From Natronohydrobacter sp. (lineage in GTDB: Bacteria > Pseudomonadota > Alphaproteobacteria > Rhodobacterales > Rhodobacteraceae): a stretch of DNA of 12,126 nt. The notes below the pieces were generated by a model, which saw only the letters and a program-made list of their open reading frames with translations, did no database searches and had not been told where the DNA came from. Positions 6,345 through 12,126 of this stretch are shown here, one piece after another. The stretch's first letter is position 1. Every line of letters starts with the position of its first letter. The stretch spans positions 1-12,126 of the forward strand of contig SKIM01000337.1 of assembly GCA_007116445.1 (NCBI GenBank), in the 5' to 3' direction. The translations under genes and the position numbers were made by a program.

Positions 6345-7294
6345 AAACTACTTCACCGCGTGTGCCGAGTTTGGATATCCTTGTGCCTTACTTTGGCTCG
6401 GTCTTGTTGATCGTAGGCGGCAGCTTCTTCTTTCCGCAGATCCTGGGCTTTGCGTATCTGGCCCAACAGCTTCAGATTGCCTCGTTCCTTGGTCTATTGG
6501 CCCTTGGCGCAACACTTGTCATACTCTTGGGGCACATTGACCTATCGGTACCCTGGGTTTTGGGAGGGGCGGCAATTCTGTCAACGTCTCTCGCCGGGTC
6601 GGGCGATCCCGCGCTTATCGCACTGGCGATACCGGCCGCACTCATATTTGGGGCGTTAGTAGGTGTCATAAACGGTTTTGGCGTCGCAGTCCTTCGCATC
6701 CCGTCTATGGTCTGGACCCTTGCGATCAACGCGATGCTGCTGGGTGTCGCGGTGCTGAACACCGGCGGCTTCAACCCGAAGGGTGAGGCCAGCACCACGA
6801 TGATCTGGCTGGCGACCGCGAAACTGGCGGGTATCCCTGTGGCCTTTGCTGTGTGGATGGTTTTCACCCTCGCAATGGCCGTCTTGCTGAAAAAGTCCGG
6901 CTTCGGGAGGTACCTGTCCGCGATCGGTTACAACGAAAAAGCGACGTTCCTGTCCGGCGTATCGACACCTTCCGTGATCTTCGCCGCTTTCGCCATTGCC
7001 GGCGTCTGTTCAGCCATGGGGGGCGTTCTGCTGGCGGGCTATGCAAACCAGGCTTACCAGTCAATGGGTGATCCATTCCTGCTACCAACCATTGCAGCGG
7101 TCGTGATTGGCGGAACATCCATTCTTGGTGGGCGTGGCAGCCTGGTGGGAACCGTGGGAGGCGTTTTATTTATCACCCTGCTGACATCAATCCTGTCGGT
7201 GATGCAAATCTCGGATGCATGGCGCAATATCATCTTTGGCGTGATCATTATCGCCATGTTGCTACTGCAAACCCTGCGCAGAAAGGCGGCCTGA
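6341..7294 (+). CDS. Sugar ABC transporter permease 2, RbsC-like
   Basis: The second inner-membrane permease, 317 residues, of the same BPD_transp_2 family. The hallmark reads L-G-H-I-D-L-S-V-P-W-V-L-G, where Val-Pro replaces the usual Val-Gly after I-D-L-S. The coupling loop reads V-I-G-G-T-S-I-L-G-G-R-G-S-L-V-G-T. The start codon shares ATGA with the stop of permease 1, and the stop lies 1 nt before the lactonase gene. Together with the binding protein, ATPase and permease 1 it completes a ribose-type importer. Confidence 0.92.
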   Translation: MKTTSPRVPSLDILVPYFGSVLLIVGGSFFFPQILGFAYLAQQLQIASFLGLLALGATLVILLGHIDLSVPWVLGGAAILSTSLAGSGDPALIALAIPAALIFGALVGVINGFGVAVLRIPSMVWTLAINAMLLGVAVLNTGGFNPKGEASTTMIWLATAKLAGIPVAFAVWMVFTLAMAVLLKKSGFGRYLSAIGYNEKATFLSGVSTPSVIFAAFAIAGVCSAMGGVLLAGYANQAYQSMGDPFLLPTIAAVVIGGTSILGGRGSLVGTVGGVLFITLLTSILSVMQISDAWRNIIFGVIIIAMLLLQTLRRKAA

Positions 7295-7295
7295 C

Positions 7296-8267
7296 ATGGA
7301 CGCGTTTTTTGAAATCCTTGATCCCGTATTTGCAGACTTTGTGGATACCCAACTGGCACCAGAGCAGATTGCCGGCGGTTGCACATGGACCGAAGGCCCG
7401 GTCTGGCTGAACGATACTTTGTATTTCAACGACATCCCCGCCAAACGCATGATGAAGTGGTCCGACGCCAAGGGTGTCAGCATCGCCCTACCCAACAGTG
7501 AGTTTGCAAACGGAAACACCCTCGATATCCAAGGGCGTATGGTGTCATGTGAACACGGGGGGCGGCGCGTGATCCGCCGGCTGGACCCCGAAAACCCTGA
7601 TGCAATCGACGTGATCGCGGATAGCTATGATGGCAAGCGCCTCAACTCTCCCAACGATGTTGTTGTGCGCTCCGACGGGTCCATCTGGTTCACCGATCCC
7701 CCATACGGGATCAATTCTGACATCGAGGGCTATCCTGCGGAAAGCGAACAGGACGGCTGCTTTGTTTTTTGCGCGTCACCCGACGGGACTTTGACGGCAG
7801 TCGCGACGGACTTTGACAAACCCAACGGGCTGGCCTTTTCTGAGGATGAAACACAGCTTTACATCGCTGATTCAGGGGCGATCCGCGGCGCAAGCTTTCC
7901 GGGTATCGACACATCGCTACCGCATCATATCAGGGTCTTTGACTTGAATGGCACAACGCTATCCAACGGACGGGTCTTTGCCGAAATATCGCCGGGTGTG
8001 CCGGACGGATTTCGCATCGATCACGCAGGTCTCGTCTGGACCAGCGCACTGGACGGTATTCATTGCCTTGACCGCGAAGGCCGGTGTCTGGGGAAAATCC
8101 GGCTTCCAGCCCAAACGTCGAATATCTGTTTTGGTGGTACATCCGGGACAGAAATGTTTATCACATCATCGGATGCAGTCTGGCGGGTTCGTTCTAGCCG
8201 CAGGGACGCGGCACACGCCTATCTACAAAGAAACAAGGCGATCAAGGAAACCCCACATGAGCACTAA
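7296..8267 (+). CDS. SMP-30/gluconolactonase-family lactonase
   Basis: A 323-residue six-bladed beta-propeller hydrolase of the SMP-30/gluconolactonase/LRE family, which opens sugar lactones with a divalent metal. The conserved set is present: Glu33 in W-T-E-G-P-V-W, Asn120 in N-S-P-N-D-V, Asn177 in K-P-N-G-L-A-F and Asp237 in V-P-D-G-F-R-I-D. By comparison with SMP-30, Glu33, Asn177 and Asp237 should bind the metal, and Asn120 the substrate. No signal peptide is seen, so it acts in the cytoplasm. It sits between the permeases and the tetronate enzymes (1-nt gap upstream, 11-nt overlap downstream), so it probably supplies the acid for the dehydrogenase by opening an imported lactone, perhaps L-threonolactone or erythronolactone. 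The substrate is inferred from context only. Confidence 0.9.
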   Translation: MDAFFEILDPVFADFVDTQLAPEQIAGGCTWTEGPVWLNDTLYFNDIPAKRMMKWSDAKGVSIALPNSEFANGNTLDIQGRMVSCEHGGRRVIRRLDPENPDAIDVIADSYDGKRLNSPNDVVVRSDGSIWFTDPPYGINSDIEGYPAESEQDGCFVFCASPDGTLTAVATDFDKPNGLAFSEDETQLYIADSGAIRGASFPGIDTSLPHHIRVFDLNGTTLSNGRVFAEISPGVPDGFRIDHAGLVWTSALDGIHCLDREGRCLGKIRLPAQTSNICFGGTSGTEMFITSSDAVWRVRSSRRDAAHAYLQRNKAIKETPHEH

Positions 8268-9153
8268 AACAGCAGTTATCGGTCTTGGATCAATGGGTTA
8301 TGGCATGGCGAAATCCGTGCTGCGCGCCGGGCATACAACCTATGGCTTTGACATCAATCAAGCCACGACAGCCCAATTCCTATCCGAAGGTGGTGCGTCA
8401 GGCGCACTTTCTGACATCGCAGGATCGTTGGACGTCCTTGTCATCGCTGTTCTGAACGCCGCCCAGACAGAGGACGTTTTGTTCGGTGCAGACGGCGTGG
8501 CCCCCCTGATAAAAAAAGGGAGCGTTGTCGTATCCTGTGCCACGGTGGCCCCCGAATTCGCAAAGACCATGGCCTTGCGATGCAAGGCGCTTGGAATACA
8601 CTATCTTGATGCGCCCATTTCCGGCGGTGCGAAAAAAGCAGCCGACGGTGCACTCAGCATCATGGCGTCCGGCAGCAGGGATGCCTTTGTGGCAGCCCGT
8701 GCAGTGCTTGACGCGATGGCGGTCACGGTTTTTGAGCTTGGCGACGATGCAGGTGCTGGATCTGCGATGAAGGCCGTCAACCAGATGCTTGCAGGTGTCC
8801 ATATCGCGGCGATGGCCGAAGCGCTGACCTTTGGCATGACCCAAGGCGTGACACCCGAGAAGTTCGTTGAGGTGATTAGCCAATGCGCGGGCACGTCATG
8901 GATGCTGGAAAACCGCGCACCTTATATTGTCGCGGGCGATTACACTGCGCATTCGTCCATTGATATCTGGCCCAAGGATCTGGGCATCGTGCTCGACATC
9001 GCAAAATCGGCAAAATTCGGTGCGCCGTTGACCGCTGCGGCACTGCAACAATTTCTTGCGGCCTCAGGATCGGGGTTGGGCCGTGAGGATGACGCAGCTG
9101 TTGCAAAGGTCTATGCACGCAATGCCGGACTGACCCTGCCGGGAGACTGCTGA
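8257..9153 (+). CDS. ltnD: L-threonate dehydrogenase LtnD-like (3-hydroxyisobutyrate dehydrogenase family)
   Basis: A 298-residue NAD(P)-dependent beta-hydroxyacid dehydrogenase. The Rossmann fingerprint G-L-G-S-M-G-Y-G-M-A is at 9-18, and Asp32 at the end of strand 2 (Y-G-F-D) favours NAD. The substrate-binding D-A-P-I-S-G-G is at 118-124, and catalytic Lys172 lies in G-S-A-M-K-A-V-N-Q with Asn175. LtnD oxidises L-threonate to 2-oxo-tetronate; the related DenD does so for D-erythronate, and the two cannot be told apart by eye. The start is the ATG at 8257, preceded by AAGGA at 8244-8248 and giving the usual family length; the frame is open further upstream but inside the lactonase gene. The otnK, otnC and otnI neighbours support the assignment. 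Confidence 0.85.
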   Translation: MSTKTAVIGLGSMGYGMAKSVLRAGHTTYGFDINQATTAQFLSEGGASGALSDIAGSLDVLVIAVLNAAQTEDVLFGADGVAPLIKKGSVVVSCATVAPEFAKTMALRCKALGIHYLDAPISGGAKKAADGALSIMASGSRDAFVAARAVLDAMAVTVFELGDDAGAGSAMKAVNQMLAGVHIAAMAEALTFGMTQGVTPEKFVEVISQCAGTSWMLENRAPYIVAGDYTAHSSIDIWPKDLGIVLDIAKSAKFGAPLTAAALQQFLAASGSGLGREDDAAVAKVYARNAGLTLPGDC

Positions 9154-10400
9154 TGCTGCTCGGATGCATCGGCGACGACTTCACGGGTTCGTCCGACCTT
9201 GCCAACACATTGTCCAAACAGGGCATGCGTTGTGTTCAATATAGCGGCGTTCCCAAAGTCCCCGCCGTGAAGGATGTCGAAGCGGGCGTGATCGCACTCA
9301 AGTCCCGGTCCATTGATCCCCTAGAGGCTGTACGGCAGTCGTTGGAGGCCTTGGAATGGCTGCAGGCGCAGGGCTGCGAGCAGTTCTTCTTCAAATACTG
9401 TTCAACATTCGATTCAACGCTGGAAGGCAACATCGGGCCGGTTGCTGATGCGCTGGCTGATGCGCTGGACGCCCACAAAGTGATCGTCTGCCCCGCCTTT
9501 CCAGGCACCGGACGCTCGATCTACAAAGGGCATCTGTTCGTGAACGATAGGCTCTTGAACGAAAGCGGCATGCAAAACCACCCGCTGACCCCGATGGCTG
9601 ACCCCGATATTCGGCGTTGGCTGGCCCCCCAGACGAAGAACGCGGTTGGGCATGTTAATGCGGAGGCGGTGCTTGAAGGTGCGCAGGCAATCAACGACGC
9701 ACTGGAAACCGAACATCGCGCGGGCAAACGCTTGATCGTCGTTGATGCGCTGCGTGACGCTGATCTGATGGAAATCGGCGAAGCCGCTAACGGATTGCCG
9801 CTGATCACCGGCGGATCAGGGGTCGCATTGGGCCTGCCGCGAAACTTTGCCCGACGCGGCCAGATTGCTCAAAATCGCACTCCCTGGCGCGGAGAGGCCG
9901 GCAAATGTGTCGCTTTGTCCGGCTCTTGTTCCAAAGCAACTCGCGCACAAGTCGCCCTGCACAGCAAAACAAATCCATCGTTCGAGATCGACGCGGCGGC
10001 CGTGATTGCCGGACAAATGGATGCAGCTTCTGTGACCGCGTGGCTGCTGCACGCAGATGGCATCCCATTAGCCTACAGCTCTGCTGATCCGACTATCGTG
10101 GCTGGCATCCAGGAGCGGTTTGGCCGCGAGAAAAGCGCCAACGCACTTGAGGTCTTTTTTGCCGAAATCGCGCGCCAGCTTGTGGCGGCGGGCGTCAGAA
10201 AGCTGTTGACGGCTGGCGGCGAAACATCCGGCGCGGTTGTTGATGGCCTGAACCTTTCCACGCTCGAGATTGGGCCAGAAATCGACCCCGGCGTGCCAGC
10301 TTTGCGGGCCAGCGATACACTTGTCATTGCCCTGAAGTCCGGCAATTTTGGCGCACCGGATTATTTTGAAAAGGCCGCTGGCATTTTGGGGGCAACGTGA
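9153..10400 (+). CDS. otnK: 3-oxo-tetronate kinase OtnK (four-carbon acid sugar kinase, DUF1537)
   Basis: A 415-residue kinase of the four-carbon acid sugar kinase family (formerly DUF1537), which phosphorylates 3-oxo-tetronate at O4 using ATP. The N-terminal substrate domain shows G-D-D-F-T-G (7-12), F-K-Y-C-S-T-F-D-S-T (80-89), G-N-I-G (92-95) and C-P-A-F-P-G-T-G-R (113-121). The C-terminal nucleotide domain shows G-G-S-G-V-A-L-G-L-P (220-229), S-G-S-C-S (256-260), T-A-G-G-E-T-S-G (353-360) and the terminal K-S-G-N-F-G. The length is as expected for the family. The start overlaps the ltnD stop by one base (TGATG), with GGGAG at 9141-9145 as binding site. It feeds the decarboxylase encoded next. 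Confidence 0.93.
   Translation: MLLGCIGDDFTGSSDLANTLSKQGMRCVQYSGVPKVPAVKDVEAGVIALKSRSIDPLEAVRQSLEALEWLQAQGCEQFFFKYCSTFDSTLEGNIGPVADALADALDAHKVIVCPAFPGTGRSIYKGHLFVNDRLLNESGMQNHPLTPMADPDIRRWLAPQTKNAVGHVNAEAVLEGAQAINDALETEHRAGKRLIVVDALRDADLMEIGEAANGLPLITGGSGVALGLPRNFARRGQIAQNRTPWRGEAGKCVALSGSCSKATRAQVALHSKTNPSFEIDAAAVIAGQMDAASVTAWLLHADGIPLAYSSADPTIVAGIQERFGREKSANALEVFFAEIARQLVAAGVRKLLTAGGETSGAVVDGLNLSTLEIGPEIDPGVPALRASDTLVIALKSGNFGAPDYFEKAAGILGAT
9444..9467 (+). repeat. Perfect 12-bp tandem duplication inside otnK
   Basis: GCTGATGCGCTG occurs twice in a row, in frame, encoding Ala-Asp-Ala-Leu twice (residues 98-105) in a predicted helix after G-N-I-G-P-V. It is probably a small in-frame duplication or a helix heptad-like repeat and does not disturb the reading frame. 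Confidence 0.7.
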
Positions 10401-11047
10401 AAACCGATAATGCACTGCGCGAATTGATCTGCACATTAGCAAGATCCATGTTTGATCGCGGGTTAACCGGTGGATCAACGGGTAACATCTCAGCACGCAC
10501 GTCAGATGGCGGGCTGCTGGTTTCGCCCACCGGAACAAGTTTTGGAAGGCTTGATCCGGCGCGGCTGTCGCACTTTGACGCGACCGGACGGCTTGTTGGC
10601 GGGGATCAGCCCACTAAGGAAATGCCGCTTCACGCCGCCTTTTATGAGACCCGCAGCACAGCAGGTGCTGTTGTGCATTTGCATTCGTGTCATGCGGTGG
10701 CGCTTTCGATGATGCCTGATGCAGACGCGGACAATTTTCTGCCGCCGCTCACCCCTTACGCGATCATGAAACTTGGCAAGGTCCAGCTCTTGCCATTCTT
10801 CCGCCCCGGCGATCCGGCCATGGGGGATGCCGTGCGCGGACTTGCAGGGAAACGGAGTGCAGTGATGTTGGCCAATCACGGTCCCGTCGTCGCGGGCAAG
10901 GATGTCGAAGCAGCCTGCAACGCGATTGAAGAACTGGAAGACACCGCGCGGCTGGCGATGATGATGCGAGGGGTTCAGGCTTCTGTGCTGACGCCCGCGC
11001 AAATTATAGATTTGGTTACGCATTTTGATGTGGAATGGGACGAATGA
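10397..11047 (+). CDS. otnC: 3-oxo-tetronate 4-phosphate decarboxylase OtnC (class II aldolase fold)
   Basis: A 216-residue class II aldolase/adducin-type enzyme. OtnC decarboxylates 3-oxo-tetronate 4-phosphate to dihydroxyacetone phosphate, which enters lower glycolysis. Visible are the phosphate-binding G-S-T-G-N-I-S (26-32), S-P-T-G-T-S (43-48), the catalytic-site Glu75 in T-K-E-M-P-L-H, zinc ligands His94 and His96 in V-V-H-L-H-S, and His161 in A-N-H-G-P-V. The set matches that of L-fuculose-phosphate aldolase. The start is GTG, sharing GTGA with the otnK stop. The family also contains sugar-phosphate aldolases; the OtnC call rests on its place between otnK and otnI. Confidence 0.88.
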   Translation: MKTDNALRELICTLARSMFDRGLTGGSTGNISARTSDGGLLVSPTGTSFGRLDPARLSHFDATGRLVGGDQPTKEMPLHAAFYETRSTAGAVVHLHSCHAVALSMMPDADADNFLPPLTPYAIMKLGKVQLLPFFRPGDPAMGDAVRGLAGKRSAVMLANHGPVVAGKDVEAACNAIEELEDTARLAMMMRGVQASVLTPAQIIDLVTHFDVEWDE

Positions 11048-11835
11048 CAAAATTCTCTGCAAACCTTGGGTTCTTGTTTGCCGACCTACCCCTGCCCGAC
11101 GCAATCCGCGCCGCGAAAGCCGCTGGGTTTCACGCGGTGGAATGTCACTGGCCCTACGGTGTGCCGCCCCAAGACGTCAAAGACGCGCTGGACGAAACGG
11201 GTCTGGCGATGCTGGGCCTGAACACAAACCGCGGTGATGTTGGTAAGGGTGAAAATGGCCTGTCCGCCGTGCCGGACCGCACCGAAGAGGCGCGCGCGGC
11301 ACTGGATGAGGCGATCAGTTATGCCGTGGCAGTCGGCGCAGGCTGCATTCACGTCATGGCAGGGTTTGCAGAAGGAACGGCAGCACATGAAACCTTTATT
11401 GCCAACCTGCGCTATGGTTGTGCAGCCGCACAGCCGCATGGCATTACGATATTGATAGAACCGCTGAACAGATACGATGCACCCGGCTATTTCTTGAAGA
11501 CGACCGGTCAGGCCTGTGAGATCATTCGGGAAGTTGGTACAACGAACCTGAAGCTGATGTTCGACTGCTATCATGTGCAATTAACCGAAGGTGATCTGAG
11601 CCACCGGCTAGCAAATTTATTGCCTGTGATCGGTCATATCCAGTTTGCATCTGTCCCCGATCGCGGCACGCCGGACCATGGTGAGGTGAACTATCGGCAC
11701 ATTTTCCAGTCAATATCCGATCTTGACTACGACGCGCCCCTTGGTGCCGAGTACAAACCAGTTGGACCGACCAAAGATGCACTTGGCTGGTTGTCAGAAT
11801 TCTCCTGTGGGCACTGTCAGACAAAACTCGCTTGA
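11044..11835 (+). CDS. otnI: 2-oxo-tetronate isomerase OtnI (hydroxypyruvate isomerase family)
   Basis: A 263-residue TIM-barrel isomerase related to hydroxypyruvate isomerase Hyi and the xylose isomerase-like family. OtnI converts 2-oxo-tetronate to 3-oxo-tetronate, the substrate of OtnK. Probable metal and active-site residues are Glu139 (I-L-I-E-P-L-N), Asp174 and His177 (L-M-F-D-C-Y-H-V-Q), Gln200 (G-H-I-Q-F-A) and Glu236 (L-G-A-E-Y-K-P). Start choice: an ATG at 11035 would add M-G-R, but the ATG at 11044 shares ATGA with the otnC stop and gives the usual M-T-K-F-S-A-N-L start of this family. It is the last complete gene of the operon. Confidence 0.9.
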   Translation: MTKFSANLGFLFADLPLPDAIRAAKAAGFHAVECHWPYGVPPQDVKDALDETGLAMLGLNTNRGDVGKGENGLSAVPDRTEEARAALDEAISYAVAVGAGCIHVMAGFAEGTAAHETFIANLRYGCAAAQPHGITILIEPLNRYDAPGYFLKTTGQACEIIREVGTTNLKLMFDCYHVQLTEGDLSHRLANLLPVIGHIQFASVPDRGTPDHGEVNYRHIFQSISDLDYDAPLGAEYKPVGPTKDALGWLSEFSCGHCQTKLA

Positions 11836-11852
11836 GGTGGGCGTGACACGCG

Positions 11853-12005
11853 ATGACAAAACGAAGCTATTCAGACCACCTTGATTTGCCTTGCGGCGTG
11901 CGTTTGAAAAATCGCTTCGCACGTAGCGCCATGACCGAAGCCCTCGCCGATGTTCACGATGCGCCGAACAAGGCGCATCAAACTCTCTACGAGCGCTGGT
12001 CCAAT
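11853..12005 (+). pseudogene. NADH:flavin oxidoreductase / old yellow enzyme family, N-terminal remnant
   Basis: From the ATG at 11853, with GAGG at 11834-11837 as a possible binding site, 51 codons match the N-terminus of NADH:flavin oxidoreductases of the old yellow enzyme family: L-P-C-G-V-R-L-K-N-R-F-A-R-S-A-M-T-E-A-L (12-31), then L-Y-E-R-W-S-N (45-51). Normally G-G-A-G-L-L-I-T-G-N would follow. Instead the homology stops after Asn51 and the frame continues as unrelated sequence to the window edge. The other two frames also fail to resume the family pattern, so this is an interruption, not a simple frameshift. The gene starts 17 nt after otnI and was probably the distal gene of the operon. 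Whether the rest of it lies beyond an insertion cannot be seen. Confidence 0.72.
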
Positions 12006-12126
12006 TGTCGCTTAGCCCTTAATTCCGAGACATGGCACTTTGATCCCCAAATTTTACCCTTAAATATGAGATTCCGGCGCCTTCCAGTGGAGTTTCCTTG
12101 TCTTTCCGTAGTATCTCTGATCGAAC
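12006..12126. mobile_element. Probable insertion sequence end interrupting the flavin oxidoreductase gene
   Basis: Exactly where the old yellow enzyme homology stops, the sequence continues TGTCGCTTAGCCC, is more AT-rich, and bears no relation to the interrupted gene. A terminal TGT is usual for several IS families, including IS481 and IS30. A short leftward open frame ending at 12060 would fit the 3' end of a transposase about 55 bases inside the element. The family, target duplication and second end are outside the window. Confidence 0.45.
12060..12125 (-). CDS. Possible C-terminal end of a transposase (partial, 21 residues)
   Basis: Read on the minus strand from the window edge, one frame gives F-D-Q-R-Y-Y-G-K-T-R-K-L-H-W-K-A-P-E-S-H-I and then TAA at 12062-12060. 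A pattern such as L-x-W-x-[TA]-P near the C-terminus occurs in several DDE transposases. The stop lies about 55 bases from the presumed element end at 12006. The evidence is thin, and another minus-strand frame is also open here, so this could be a chance open frame. Confidence 0.2.
   Translation of the reverse strand, partial: FDQRYYGKTRKLHWKAPESHI

Noticed and set aside
5379..7294. Possibility that the two permease genes are a recent tandem duplication
   Set aside because: Outside the family hallmarks their sequences differ throughout, so they look like old, diverged partners of a heterodimeric channel.
7948..8256. An open frame upstream of ltnD in the same frame, giving a 401-residue protein
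   Set aside because: The extra 103 codons lie wholly inside the lactonase gene and carry no family pattern; the Rossmann fingerprint begins 8 residues after the ATG at 8257, which has its own ribosome binding site.
8500..8520. Runs of C and A in ltnD that might be a slippage or frameshift site
   Set aside because: The frame reads through as P-L-I-K-K-G with normal family sequence on both sides, so there is no need for a frameshift.
11035..11043. Upstream ATG for otnI adding three residues
   Set aside because: The ATG at 11044 shares ATGA with the otnC stop, as at other junctions of this operon, and gives the standard N-terminus of the family.
1..12126. CRISPR arrays, tRNA or rRNA genes, phage genes, toxin-antitoxin pairs
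   Set aside because: No regularly spaced repeats, no cloverleaf or rRNA-like sequence, and no small paired ORFs of that kind were seen; almost the whole window is filled by the genes listed.

Overview
The window looks like an accessory region of an alphaproteobacterium, most likely a Rhodobacteraceae/Roseobacter-group marine bacterium. This rests on base composition somewhat above half G+C, codon use, the protein style and dense IS debris; the genus cannot be fixed from the sequence alone. Its core is one long plus-strand operon (about 2707-11835, and originally beyond) for uptake and catabolism of a four-carbon acid sugar or its lactone. A divergent LacI-family regulator controls it.

Left edge (1-663): the first 12 codons of a minus-strand transposase with an IS630-like N-terminus abut a tripartite tricarboxylate transporter large subunit (TctA) that has lost its N-terminal part. 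The only TA dinucleotide between the transposase start and the TctA homology lies at 116-117, where an IS630-type insertion junction would be expected. An intact alpha/beta hydrolase gene (665-1474) follows the TctA remnant with a 1-nt gap. A short intergenic stretch with inverted repeats then separates it from the convergent regulator gene.

Regulator and control region (1557-2706): the LacI-type gene is transcribed leftward. Between it and the transport operon are a plausible sigma70 promoter (TTGACT / TTAAAT) and two LacI-type palindromes, one filling the promoter spacer and one at the expected start of transcription. Their centres are 31 bp apart, about three helical turns.

Operon (2707-11835): periplasmic sugar-binding protein, tandem RNA hairpins, RbsA-like double ATPase, two RbsC-like permeases, cytoplasmic SMP-30/gluconolactonase-type lactonase, then the four enzymes of the L-threonate/oxo-tetronate route: LtnD (dehydrogenase), OtnK (3-oxo-tetronate kinase), OtnC (3-oxo-tetronate-4-phosphate decarboxylase) and OtnI (2-oxo-tetronate isomerase). 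Nearly all junctions overlap or touch (ATGA, GTGA, TGATG), so translation is probably coupled. Proposed flow: uptake, lactone opening, oxidation to 2-oxo-tetronate, isomerisation to 3-oxo-tetronate, phosphorylation, and decarboxylation to dihydroxyacetone phosphate. The enzymatic route is known; the less familiar part is its union with a ribose-type ABC importer, a cytosolic lactonase and a LacI regulator, which suggests that a tetronolactone is imported.

Right edge (11853-12126): an old-yellow-enzyme family gene starts 17 nt after otnI, but its homology stops after 51 codons. The sequence after that, starting TGT at 12006, looks like another IS end, with a possible leftward transposase C-terminus at 12060-12125. 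The module is thus bordered on both sides by IS-disrupted genes.
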